The translations under genes were made by a program, and so were the position numbers. The notes under the pieces are model-generated. The model searched no databases. It was not told where the DNA came from and saw only the letters and a list, made by a program, of their open reading frames with translations. DNA of 64,000 nt from Nannobrachium achirus (lineage: Eukaryota; Chordata; Actinopteri; Myctophiformes; Myctophidae): positions 35,967,340 to 36,031,339 of the forward strand of contig OY997642.1 in NCBI GenBank assembly GCA_963921795.1. The letters run 5' to 3'. Numbering within the stretch: position 1 is the stretch's first letter; each line of letters begins with the position of its first letter. Positions 30,690 through 63,704 of the stretch are shown piece by piece.

Positions 30690-31985
30690 CTGTTGTCGTC
30701 CCTTACTGCAACCACCAACCCCTTTTTATTTCCTGAGAACTGTCAAAGGATTTTAAGTTTTTCCTCATGGTTACTTTTCTTTTTTGTTCTCTTGAAGACT
30801 GAGCACATGAAGCCACCTCATCTTTTTTTTACCCTCGGCTCAATATTCGGTGTTTTTGTGACTGTTGATGAAAACGCTGTGGCAGGTTCGCTGTTATTGC
30901 CTCCACTAGCAGACAAGCTCAGACCATCACAGAAGTTTCTATGGACTGTGTGCGGGTGAAAAGGTCAATTCACATCCTAGATGTGTGGAAATGCTGAAGT
31001 CCAGACAGGTACTTCTTACCTGTCAGCACAAGTGTTAATTTGCCAGCTTCTCTCCCTTCATTCGTTTTTGTTTGTTATTCTTAATTCTACATACTGTATC
31101 TATCATATTAATCACAAGAATGCAATAAGCAAAGCCCTCGAAGGGCCCTTAGTAGCTCTTATCTAACCTCCTTCCATATGTTGCACTGACATTTGATCTG
31201 TATTGGACAATCTGTCCATAGACCCTCACCATATTTATTAAGCCTTAGGCATAGTGTAAGAATCTGCATTGCATCCTCATGAAGTGAGACAATACAGTCA
31301 TGGAAATGTGATTGAAAAGTAGTGTAAATGCCAACTACAAATGTGTCATGACTATCTTCCCAATTCACATTTGTGATAATCAGTGTGCTCAATAATGTGC
31401 TTTTAATGTAAGATTATTGTGCGTTTCAGTGAAAGACTTGACTTGGTTTGCCCAAAACATGGGAAATTGAGAACCATTTTATTGTGGACTAGTCTTACAG
31501 CAACTTTTATTTGATTTTTTACTTCCAACCGAAAACTAGTCACCTTCACTTATTCTGTGAAAATCCAGTATTGTTTTGCTTCAAATCATTTTTGAACCAC
31601 CAAACCTATGGGAGATGTGAGTCAGTTCACTGAGTCATTTGACATGCTATATTCCAGTACATACATTGTATATGTTGCATTTACTACGATTGAACTCGAA
31701 AGTGCACCATATTGCTTTAGTCATATATTATTGTGTAAATGAAAAGGAATGTAAACATGTACTGTTAATAATTATGAATAGTAAATGTTTTTTCATGTCC
31801 CACTCATTATGCATTCCCCAAAATGTGTTGCATGTTTGCATTTTATTTGTGAATAACTTGACCTGCTTTTTACATATTTAATAAAAAAAACTGTTAAGTG
31901 AGCTTTTGTATGTTTAACCTGCTGTTGGAAAGATGTTGAGATTGGGATGGATTTGCTGTAATAAAAACATTTCACGTTTCAGTCC
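30690..31985 (+). promoter_or_regulatory. mapre2: mapre2 3' UTR and polyadenylation signals
   Basis: Repeat-poor sequence follows the stop codon. AATAAA occurs at 31880-31885, and TAATAAAAAC again near 31960; either could set the 3' end. Confidence 0.6.
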
Positions 31986-32037
31986 AAAGGGAGTGGTTCC
32001 ATAAATTGTTGCATCACTCCAAAATGATGTTCTTTGG

Positions 32038-32426
32038 CATGGGTCTTCAACAGGGGGTCCGGGACCCCTAGGGGGTCCTCAGAGTTACTACAGGGGGTCC
32101 TCCAAATCTTTGAGTGATAGAAAGTTATTTTCTCCTTTTTTATATTAACCACTTGAACTAGTCCATATTCTGAGAACCTTAGCCAAAAATAGCAGATCTA
32201 CAAGCTCACAACGCCTCGAGCAGACTAAGTACAGAGTGAAAGGTCAAGTTTATTAAGTATTGACGGTTCAATTGGTTAAATATCGGAAAACACAAATTGG
32301 CATGAATCCAAAATACACTGACAATTGTGCTGTCAATCAATGAAACTATATGGAGGTTGTGGGGGTCCCTGCTTCATCTCTCGCTCAACTAAGGGGTCCT
32401 TGGCCTGAAAACGTTGAAGACCCCTT
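32038..32426. mobile_element. 389-bp hAT element, perfect TSD, nested TTAA MITE
   Basis: Left CATGGGTCTTCAAC and right GTTGAAGACCCCTT are flanked by identical TTCTTTGG at 32030-32037 and 32427-32434. It contains the TTAA element at 32145-32279. Same composite as 23437-23851. Confidence 0.88.
32145..32279. mobile_element. 135-bp TTAA MITE with half hairpin
   Basis: TTAACCACTTGAAC at the left, GTTCAATTGGTTAA at the right. The hairpin left arm (AATAGCAGATCTACAAGCTC at 32188) is intact and the right arm has been deleted. Confidence 0.75.
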
Positions 32427-32794
32427 TTCTTTGGTGAATCCTCATGGTTAATAATTCTAATATAGTGATGCCTTGCTGTCAGTTATGTATGGTATATATT
32501 TATTTTTAAATACATTTCAGGATTGACTGAATTCTTTTAACAGTTTGCAAAACGGTTCAGTGGTACGGTACGATTAAACAATGATGTATGTGCTTGCTTC
32601 TTTTACTAGAAAAATAGGGCACTTTGTAAAATAAACTGTTGTGACTAAAATTACCATTCCAGTGTGCGTCCTCCGACTTAACTGCTCTGATCATCTTTGT
32701 AATAAAGGACCATATTATTTCTATAAAGGGAACACATGATGTCCGTCCTTTTCACATAATGCATAATTAAACATAAAATAACAATCTACATTGA

Positions 32795-33595
32795 CAGTGG
32801 TTCCCAAACTTTTTTGCTCGAGACCCAAAAGAGAAATTGGACGTTTGCCCAGGGCCCAAACTAGTGAAAACAGCTGATCTACAAGATCTGCTGTTTGTTT
32901 GATTGATTGAATTGATTGAAGACTTTATTAGAAGTTTGCATAGGAAAAGGTACAGTTTCATGACGGTACAGTTCACTGGTACAAGGTCTACTAAAAGGAG
33001 ATCCATGAAAAGACTAAGCTTATTTCCACTGGAAACCATTGAAGTATCTCATATAACATTGAATGACAGACAAATAGAACACAGTACTATGCAGTAGATA
33101 TGTAAAGAAAAACAAAAGAGAAAACAGTAAGTCTAAACAAACAGTATATACAAAGAAGAGGCAGGGGAGGGTAGGGTTGGGCTAGGTTCATTTTTTTACC
33201 AGTTGCGAACGGCTGCTGCCTGTAAGTGGTTTTTCAGGGCAATTTTAAAGGATGCTAGTGATCCACACTCCTTTATGGCTGTATATATATAATACTATTA
33301 TACATAATAATATAGGCTTATTTGCCCTATTTGTTTTCTAATTTATGTAATTTCTTAGATTTTTATTGTATTTATTAATTAAACTACTAAATCATGGCAT
33401 TTCTTTTTAATCATGAACATCATTTGGGAATGTTTTTTGAAAATGTTTTAAAATATTAATTAAAAACAAAATGTTGGAAACCAAAAATTAAGGGATCCAT
33501 AAAAATGTGTCTGCGAGTGCGATGGTCCCGACTCCCGACCATAGGTCCCGACCATAGAGTTGGTCCCGACCCAGTGTTTGGGAACCAGAGCACTG
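32795..33595. mobile_element. hAT-like CAGTGGTTCCCAAAC element with nested repeat
   Basis: Left CAGTGGTTCCCAAAC; the reverse complement of the right end reads CAGTGCTCTGGTTCCCAAAC. It contains a collapsed hairpin (32862-32896) and, inserted immediately after it, a (GATT)n-headed LINE-tail fragment (32898-33000 and on) shared with 19608. No matching 8-bp flanks. Confidence 0.65.
32862..32896. repeat. recurrent hairpin, copy H (collapsed)
   Basis: CTAGTGAAAACAGCTGATCT then ACAAGATCTGCTGTTTG: the outer arms are kept and the loop is lost. A (GATT)n retroposon fragment interrupts its right edge. Confidence 0.65.
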
Positions 33596-33599
33596 AGAG

Positions 33600-34074
33600 C
33601 GTCAGTTAGCAGAGGTGTTGCCATGTCCACTTATTGTAAGCGATTTTGGGTGTTCCCCATTTTCCCCTATTCCCATTGATTGGGCACGATACCAACCAAC
33701 TATAAAGATAAGATAAAAACCATCTTTCACCATTGTATATTTGTTTAAATAGTTGGTGTTAACACTGCCATCCACTAGGCTTAGAACTATTTTAAAACTA
33801 TATTTGTAGAGTTATAGTTAGTGCTCAGGGTGAATGGCCGTTTGCTTTAGTCGCTTCTTTGGGTCTTGTTTTCATAGAACCGGCTGCTTATTCCTCTCGC
33901 AAAGCCTGGCAACAGTGGTTAGCAGTTGCTCAATGTAAAAAAAAAGCAATCAGTCAGTAGACCAGACAGAGATGGAGGCTACTTATTAGCTACTACTTGT
34001 TTATACCAGGTTTATACGCGTCAACATAGCTAAAGAACTGCAGTAATAGCGCAAGCATTGCATTATTTTCCGTC
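33600..34074 (+). promoter_or_regulatory. spidr: spidr upstream region
   Basis: The 470 bp before the first ATG is free of recognised transposons. No TATA box is evident; the transcription start cannot be placed from sequence. Confidence 0.35.
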
Positions 34075-56644
<22,570 letters not shown>

Positions 56645-57715
56645 GTACCTACCCGTTTCCTGGTTGATATTTTACTTTTTCTCTTTGGTCAGTCATTGCA
56701 TGTCAAAGACATTTGGAAGAAATGAATCACTGAGTGTCTGTTATATATGCCTGTGCACCACATTGTAAATGTCTCTTTCTTTACAAACGGCATGCTGGTT
56801 TCTTTGGTCACAGGGTTTGCATGCCTCTCCTTGGTGGCACAGTGTATTCTCCAGTAGTAAGGCTATTGTTCCCTAAGCAGCAGGCCCCACAAAGTGCTCA
56901 CTCTGTCTCCAGCCATATGGCATTGCTTGACAAAGGACACAAACATTGCTAATTGAATCCAGCCCCACTGTGAGTGATCCAGTCCAATTCTCTGGAAAGA
57001 CAGCATGATGTTTTCTGAAACTCCTGCACCAGCAGGTCTGCACTGAATGCGTGCCCATTCATAGTCCTTCGGGTGGCACAGAGATGCAGCGGCCCTCGCC
57101 ATTTATGCTTCCAAGCAAAAAGCTTACATTTTAGGTTAATGTCAAACTGGAGGGTGTCTTATCATTACTTGAAAAAACAACACAAGCATCACACACCTAG
57201 TTGTGTGAGGCACAGACACTAGGACATAATAGATTATACAATTTTAGAGGGATGCCATGGTCACACACTCAGATTACATGCAGTTTAATTAAACTTCCAC
57301 ATTAAAGCTGACTTTTATCATTGCTTTTGGCATAACGATTCACACAAGGTTTAAGTTGTGTTGAATCAGCTGGTCTCAATCAGCTGTGAATTACCATATC
57401 CTATCATTACCAAAATCTTTGACTTTGTGGAGTTCCATGGACGCTGTTTTGTGATGTGTTTATCTGATCAGAGGGTGGAGCCTTGATCTTGTATTAGTTA
57501 GAAGGCACTTGAAAAGAAAAGCACTGGCTTTACAAATACAAGTATCACTTTGCTAAAACTCAAGTAGTCGGTTGCTTAGAAATGTATTATATTCAATAGT
57601 AAAAAAAAAACAAAAAAAACAACAGTAATTAAAAGTTCTCTCATTCCCACAGAAGATTTGCAGCGGAGGTACCAGCAACAGTGAATCTACTTATATATTT
57701 GCTTAATGAGTCTGT
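56645..57715. other. spidr intron 10, first part
   Basis: No exon or defined repeat is recognised. A-rich runs occur near 57600-57620. Confidence 0.5.
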
Positions 57716-57723
57716 GGTTAATG

Positions 57724-58747
57724 CAGGGGCGTAGGCAGCGGTAGGCGAACGAGGCGACCGCCTACCAACTGAGAAATGATCTGGCAAAAAAAAAAAAAAA
57801 AAAAATCTAAAAAAAAAAAAAAAAAAAAAGTCTCTTATTTCCATTGTGTAAAGGCCTGACTGGGCAGTAGGCCTACAGTGTGGAGAGGACCATAGGCCTA
57901 TAGAATGTCGCTCAACCAGTTCCATTCATTGACTAGTAGGCGGCCTGGCCATTGAGAAAGTGTTACCCTTTTAGAGATATGTAAATTTGGGCTGCCGGGC
58001 TATTTAACTCAAGTCGCAACAACAGAGACAATAACACACTGAACAAAGTCCATTCTGCTTTCCTCCTACCTGTAGGATATCCTCTGTTCCAAATGAATAA
58101 AGTCCTTAATGTAGTAGGTAAACAGCTTCCAAACACAATACATGATCATTGTGTTGTTTAAATCCAGCACTGCTGGATTAAGAATTGACATCTTGTTGTC
58201 TCTCCAGCTGTAGCATATTAAAACTCATTAAGCAAGCCTCTTCCATAAATGTAAGGCCCATTCCCACTGGGCCAGATAACAGATAAAAAATATATCTATA
58301 ATATCTACCACAGATAGAAGTACCTGTGGCAAATATCTGTGCATGGTAGATATATATTTTTTTTTATCTGTATCTACCATCCACTTTGAATGGAAAAATA
58401 TCTAAAGAAAGAGTTTTTTTTATCTGTTATCTGGCCCAGTGGGAATGGGCCTTAAATAAAAAATAAAATGTATTTCATTAAAGGAGTAGTTCACTCTCAA
58501 AATTATCGATATTTTCAAGCTCAAGCCCCGCCGCATGTTGTTGTGAGCCATGTATTTTAAGGGACACAAGTTTACTTTGAACTAATTTAACTAGTGTTGT
58601 AATCACAAGTTGAAATAGGCCTATATGTCACTATTTGGGAGCAATGTTCGCCTTGTTTGTAATGCTCCATACTGTGCTTTTTGAAAGGGGGGGGGGGGGG
58701 GGGTTGGCATTTCGCCTACCAAAATTTAATTCCTGGCTACGCCCCTG
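57724..58747. mobile_element. 1024-bp hAT element, perfect 8-bp TSD
   Basis: Left CAGGGGCGTAGGCAGCGGTA; the reversed right end reads CAGGGGCGTAGCCAGGAATT, both leading to GGTAGGCGAA. Flanks GGTTAATG at 57716-57723 and 58748-58755 are identical. Contains two A-runs (57786-57830), poly-G (58687-58702) and a nested MITE. No transposase frame. Confidence 0.9.
58253..58453. mobile_element. 201-bp MITE with perfect 38-bp TIRs (nested)
   Basis: AAGGCCCATTCCCACTGGGC and the following CAGATAACAGATAAAAAA recur exactly in inverse at the right end. The interior is (TATC)-like, TATATCTATAATATCTACC. Perfect TIRs suggest recent movement into the older hAT element. Confidence 0.85.
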
Positions 58748-58999
58748 GGTTAATGAATCAATGAAATCCATATGTGAGCTCGAGCCAACAAGCGACCTTT
58801 AGCTGTCCACCCCTCCAGGCATGTTGTTTTTGTCCTGTGCTGAGTAATAAAAGAGAGGTGGGGGTGCAGGGTGATAGTAGCACGTGGTGGTCAGTTATGA
58901 AGGAGGAAGCCAAGTCAGTCAGCTGACAAAAGGATCAGACTAATTTGTGCTTTGTGTAATTTAGCTTTATGATTAGAAATCAGTCCTTTTCTGTGAACA

Positions 59000-59620
59000 C
59001 CGTTGCGTGTCAAAGCATATCATTTAGGCTTAAAGTGATTCAAGAGACTTAAATCGACTTTACTGACGGTGGTAATCTGACGCTCGTGCCATGCTGTGTC
59101 CTGCCGCCAGTAAACAAACGCCATGTCCTCCCTCCCTCCCTCCCCTCTCTCTCTCTCTCCACTCCCACTCAGGCAGATCCAGCAGGGGGGGGGGGGGGAC
59201 CATGTTCGGAGCGGATGTATATGGATGAGCTCGCCTCCCTCTAGTGACTGCAGTTTTTTAATATACTGTATATATGAATTATTACGGTATATACTGTATA
59301 TAATAATAATGTATTAATAATAACGTAATAAATAGTATTAATGTATTTTTATTTATTATTAATACAGGGCGCTACACTCCCTCAGTCCTCCACAGACTGA
59401 CAGACAGACATGTTTCATGTTTTATTTGGTTCTTGACAAACCATTGGTCCAAAAGAATTCCTGCTTGCCACTGCACACCCCCTGGTCTTCCAGAGCACAA
59501 ACCAAGTTTAGACAGTCGGACAGTGCCCAAGTAATGCCCGGGAAAGTCATACATTACACACACACACTCACGACGGGTCAGGTTAGTCAATCAGGGGTTA
59601 TATTGGCTTAGCAGCACTAC
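59000..59620. other. spidr intron 10, simple repeats
   Basis: (CT)n/(CCCT)n near 59128-59160, poly-G at 59187-59198 and AT-rich ATACTGTATATA at 59263-59360. No exon seen. Confidence 0.5.
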
Positions 59621-59794
59621 CGTGACGTGACAGTATGCCAATCCACCAAGCCGGCGGTTTGGGTTGGCCCAGGGGCGTCGCACCAAATTCTGGGTCCTGG
59701 GTACAAGGATTCAATGCGGGCCCCCCATGTTCTTCATAGGGGGAGGGGGTTTAACCCATTTAGATGGGAACGCATTATTTTGTGCTTTAACTAT

Positions 59795-59858
59795 TGAAAA
59801 ATAGCAGATATACAAGCTCACAGCGCGGCACCAAGCTTGTAGATCTGCTATTTTTGAA
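59795..59858. repeat. recurrent hairpin, copy N
   Basis: AAAAATAGCAGATATACAAG and CTTGTAGATCTGCTATTTTT around the loop CTCACAGCGCGGCACCAAG. Confidence 0.82.
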
Positions 59859-60777
59859 AAATCGTGAACATTTGTGCAAGTCTTCTTGTTTTGTTTTTGA
59901 AAATCCTATGTTTCTATGTCAGTGGTGCTCAACTTTTTCATGTGAAGGACCCCGAAAAAATTATATGTATTTGGCCACGGACCCCCACCTCAAAATATTT
60001 GGTTCCTGGGACCCCCCAGAAGCAAAATTTGAGTTACAAATGTTTGCTTAACTCATCTGGTGCCGATCCCGAACTAGTTTGGCTTTATTTCAATCCAATA
60101 CAATCTTTTTTTTATTAATTCACTTACCCCGAGCTGCTTGTAGAGTTGTGGGTGGTCCTGGCTCGCTAGCCGCTAGCCAGCTAGCCGTTCTACTCTGTCC
60201 GACGATATATTCCATTAAAAATGGTTTAAAATACATTTTTGAGCTCCCCAATGTTCACCCGATGTTCGGCGCCGCTTCCGATGAGTACACGAGTGTGCCG
60301 ATCCCGAAGTAGTCCGGCTTTATTTAATTACATGAATAAAATGATAAGAGGCCTTCTGAAGCCTGGCTTGATTTTTGTAGCTACTAGCCGAAAGCTAACA
60401 ACGTCCCAGCCGGCCGTAATTTGCGAACGCAATCGCCAATCTCCGCCTAATCCAATGAAAGACCGCATCTTTAAAGGCTTATATCTCTTTTTTGTGTTTT
60501 AGGAAAGCGGCGCGAGGTTTATTTACGGCGAAATCGCCCAAAAATGATCTTTTAGATGACAAAATGGGAATAGCCATTCTGTTAGCATCTTCATCCGGGA
60601 CATTTCCATGCCGTGCAGGAACGTGAGCACGTCAGGTCCTGGAAGCTGAAGTCCTGGAAGCTAAAGCGCTCGCCTATGAGAGATGCGCTGGCATTCTTTG
60701 GCCCCTAGAGGGCGCTGGCACGCAAAGAGTTAAAAAATACATATTTTCAAAGATCTCCACACACTTTCACGACTTTT

Positions 60778-60827
60778 CAAAAATAGCAGATCTACAAGCT
60801 TGCAGCACGGCACTCTGTGCCACGCTG
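60778..60827. repeat. recurrent hairpin, copy O, left half (split)
   Basis: TCAAAAATAGCAGATCTACA and loop AGCTTGCAGCACGGCACTCTG. Its right half (GAGCTTGTAGATCTAGTATT) resumes at 61711, after the inserted LINE piece. Confidence 0.85.
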
Positions 60828-61710
60828 TCTCTCTCGGTCGTCCTCAGACGAGCTTCCATCGGAGTCTCCAATCCTCCCGGTTCTCCATACACCCAGCCAG
60901 CTCAGAAGAGTTTTCAGCTCCTGCATCCTTCCTCAGGACGTCCACGTACGTTAACGCGGAACGTCCTCGCGATCAATGCCCGCGTGTTAGTTCCCACAGG
61001 ACCAGCCTGCTGGCCGGGAGCTCCCGATGTCTGTGGCAGTGGCCGGCCAGCTTCATCCTCCTAGCTGCTACCTTTATTGCTGAGCCTCGGCAGTTGCCTG
61101 TACAGATCCTTGTTGGTAATGTGGATGTTCTGGTCCACATTCAGAACAGCTCGTAGCATTCTGGTGTAGCATCCATCCAGAGACTTCTGCAGGTTGGGTG
61201 TCAGGGTCCAGCTTTCGCAGCCATACAGGAGGACAGACTCCACAGTGGCGAGGAATAGGCTCAGCTTTATGTGTCAGGGGATATTCGAGCTCCACACTCT
61301 TGACATACCGTTCAGGGCCCTCCACGCTAGTGCCTTCCTGACCTTAAGGTCCTGTTCTGTGGAGTTCATCCAGGAACCCAAGTATTTGAAGTCATTGACC
61401 TCTCGCAGAGCGTTGCCATCTGATGTTGTAATCGGCGGATGGTCCATGTGGATGTTATAGGTGATTACCTCAGTCTTCTTTGCATTCAGTCTGAGGCCAA
61501 CCTTAGCACATTCCACCTCCACTCTGTTCAGGAGTTCCTGCGCCTGCTCCACACGGTCAGACACCAAGCAGATGTCATCTGCGTAGTCTAGGTCTGCCAA
61601 GGCTACAGCAGGGTTTCTACCAGACTTCCTTGGTGTAATTGTGAAGCCAAGCTCCTGCTCCCGCCCGTTGATGGCTTTCCTAGGCGCGTAGTCCAGAGCT
61701 ATGATAAAGA
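60828..61710 (-). mobile_element. RTE-like LINE fragment inserted in a hairpin
   Basis: Minus-strand frames encode INGREQELGFTITPRKSGRN, then LDYADDICLVSDRVEQAQEL (YADD catalytic motif), VGLRLNAKKTEVITYN, FKYLGSWMNSTEQDLKVRKA and VESVLLYGCESWTL. The order and the YGCESWTL motif resemble RTE-type reverse transcriptases (clade tentative). A frame change occurs near 61274. Only about 290 residues of the RT and following region remain. Confidence 0.88.
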
Positions 61711-61870
61711 GGAGCTTGTAGATCTAGTATTTTTCAATAGCTAAAGTATAAAATTATTGAGGCCCCTCCACCTTGGGCCCTGGTAACTCAGTCCCACTTT
61801 TCCCCCTCTTGTGACGCCACTGGTGACGTGACAGTATGCCAATCCGCGAAGCCGGCAGTTTGGGTTGGCC

Positions 61871-62944
61871 AATCAGGGAAGCTGATGCTTACAATCTCCC
61901 AAAGACCTGCCAATCAGCACCGCATACCTTGGGGTCATAAGAGACAACACACAATTATAGTATAAATATACATAAACTAGAAAGATGCAATTCTGAGAAA
62001 TTGCGAGTGTGGTTGCCGTGACGCGAGTCACAAGGAATCCGCTGGGAAATGAATTCCGTTTTACCATGTATGTTAGATATTGTGATGTCTTTACCATTTA
62101 TGTTAGATATTGTGATGTCTTTACCATGTATTTTAGATATTGTGATGTCTTTACCATGTATGTTAGATATTGTGATGTCAAGTGAAGCATGACCATAAGC
62201 TTCACTTCTCTGTTGTGCAGCCACCCAACCTGGATAACATTACGGTACTCAGAAAGTTTACAAAACACAGGTTCACTTTGCTGGGAAAAAGTTCTTGACC
62301 GAATACAATAGTGTGTTGCCTATCAACCACACTAATCATTATTTGTGACGTGTCTATTGTTCTTGTCTATTTTACTCATCATCTGATGTAACCCTTCACC
62401 CAATCAGACATCACGATACCCTGACATTGTGATGTCATCCTTTTCCCCCTCTCTGATTGGCTCCCCATTAGAGTCAACGGCAACCACAACATAAATATAT
62501 ATTATATATATATAAATAGGCAACCACACCACACTATATAAATATATATATAAATAGGCAACCACACTTGCAATTTCCCAGAATTGCACCTTTCTGGTTA
62601 TATACAGTACATCTATATTTTTTGTTTTGCTGTTGGTATACTTGTTTTGCACAATTGCCCAGTATAGTAAGTATGTATGTATAATACAAATAATGACTCC
62701 TATTTTCACCTAAGCACCTAAACCGTGCTTTCCACGCCATGGTCTTTGGCAGTTGTAAGTAGTTTACGTCTCAGCCCACTGGCCTCATGTAGCGTTAAGA
62801 AAAGGACAGTTTGTTTCTGAGGATCTCATGTCCTCTCCTACAGTATGACTCACACCCACGGTCAGCATGGTGGATGTGTTCCTTTTGTTGCATAGCCTCT
62901 CTGTTAACATACACAGAGGAGAGAGAGAGAGGGAGAGTCCAGTG
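61871..62944. other. spidr intron 10, minisatellite region
   Basis: A 30-bp tandem repeat at 62063-62182, (TA)-rich stretches at 62488-62560 with AAATAGGCAACCACAC repeats, and no exon. Confidence 0.55.
62063..62182 (+). repeat. 30-bp minisatellite x4
   Basis: Units start ACCATGTATGTTAGATATTG at 62063, 62093, 62123 and 62153, each followed by TGATGTCTTT (last one TGATGTCAAG), with one or two substitutions. Confidence 0.95.
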
Positions 62945-63084
62945 CAGGGGTGTCGCACCAAATTCTGGGCCCTGGGTACAAGGATTCACTGCGGGCCCCC
63001 CATGAATGTTCTTCATAGGGGGAGGTTGTTTAAACCATTTAGACTGTGAACGCATTAATACGTGTTATTTTGTGCTTTAACTAT

Positions 63085-63158
63085 TGAAAAATAACAGATA
63101 TACAAGCTCAGCGTGCCACCGAGTGCCGCCCTGCGAGCTTGTAGATCTGCTATTTTTG
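63085..63158. repeat. recurrent hairpin, copy P
   Basis: AAAAATAACAGATATACAAG and CTTGTAGATCTGCTATTTTT; loop CTCAGCGTGCCACCGAGTGCC. Confidence 0.82.
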
Positions 63159-63324
63159 TCTTTTTTTTTGGAAAAACCTATGTTTCTATGTCAGTAGTGC
63201 TCAAACTTTTTCACGTGAAGGACCCCCAAAATAATATGTAGTTGGCCACGGACCCCTATCTCAAACTATTTAGTTCCAGGGACAAAATTTGAGTTACAAA
63301 TGTTCGCTTAAAAAATAAAATTAC

Positions 63325-63539
63325 AGGGGCGCCTGGTGGCCTAGTGGACCAGGCGCATACCATATTGGCATTGCCATATCGGCATCAATGCCTGACGGCG
63401 TCGCCGGCTCGATTCCCGATCCGGGCGACCTTTGCCGCATGTCACTCCCCGTCTCTCCCCCATTTCCTGTCAGTCTACTGTCCTATCCAATAAAGGCAAA
63501 AAGCCCAAAAACAAATCTTAAAAAAAAAATAATAATAAT
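63325..63539 (+). mobile_element. tRNA-derived SINE with 13-bp TSD
   Basis: Starts AGGGGCGCCTGGTGGCCTAG (A-box-like GTGGCCTAGTGG), has B-box-like GGCTCGATTCC, and ends CAATAAAGGCAAAAAGCCC plus an A/T-rich tail. Flanks AAAATAAAATTAC at 63312-63324 and 63540-63552 are identical. It is the youngest-looking copy of the GGGGCGCC family here. Confidence 0.9.
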
Positions 63540-63579
63540 AAAATAAAATTACTCAAAGATTTGCACACATTTTCACGAC

Positions 63580-63613
63580 CGCGCTGTGAGCTTGTATATC
63601 TGCTATTTTTCAA
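63580..63613. repeat. recurrent hairpin, copy Q, right half
   Basis: CGCGCTGTGAGCTTGTATAT then CTGCTATTTTTC, with the left arm deleted; flanking CACACATTTTCACGAC matches the sequence before hairpin K at 37400. Confidence 0.75.
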
Positions 63614-63704
63614 TAGCTAAAGTATAGAATAATAAAGGCCCCTCCACCTTGGGCCCTAGTAACTCAGTCCCACTTCCCCCCCCCCCCCCCTTGTGACGCC
63701 CCTG

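Larger units (their letters stand above)
59670..61822. mobile_element. hAT-like CAGGGGCGTCGCACC element interrupted by a LINE
   Basis: Left CAGGGGCGTCGCACCAAATT, right CTCTTGTGACGCCACTG. Hairpin N at 59795-59858 and split hairpin O (60778-60827 joined to 61711-61737) occupy the places of J and K in the 37030-37550 relative. Between hairpin N and O also lies about 650 bp of unrelated sequence (60050-60730). Confidence 0.8.
59622..61870. repeat. 48-bp direct repeats flanking a composite element
   Basis: GTGACGTGACAGTATGCCAA..GTTTGGGTTGGCC occurs at 59622-59669 and 61823-61870, equal in length and differing at about three bases. The left copy ends exactly where the CAGGGGCGTCGCACC element starts (59670), and the right copy starts exactly where it ends (61822). 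Confidence 0.88.
62945..63704. mobile_element. 760-bp hAT-like CAGGGGTGTCGCACC element with nested SINE
   Basis: Left CAGGGGTGTCGCACCAAATT, right CTTGTGACGCCCCTG. Flanks GTCCAGTG and GTCCACTA agree at 6 of 8. Hairpin P (63085-63158) is complete; the second hairpin is a right half only (63580-63613). A SINE sits between them. Confidence 0.85.

Noticed and set aside
61061-61600. Plus- and minus-strand open frames as novel genes
   Set aside because: Minus-strand frames are RTE-like LINE fragments; the plus-strand ones are shadows.
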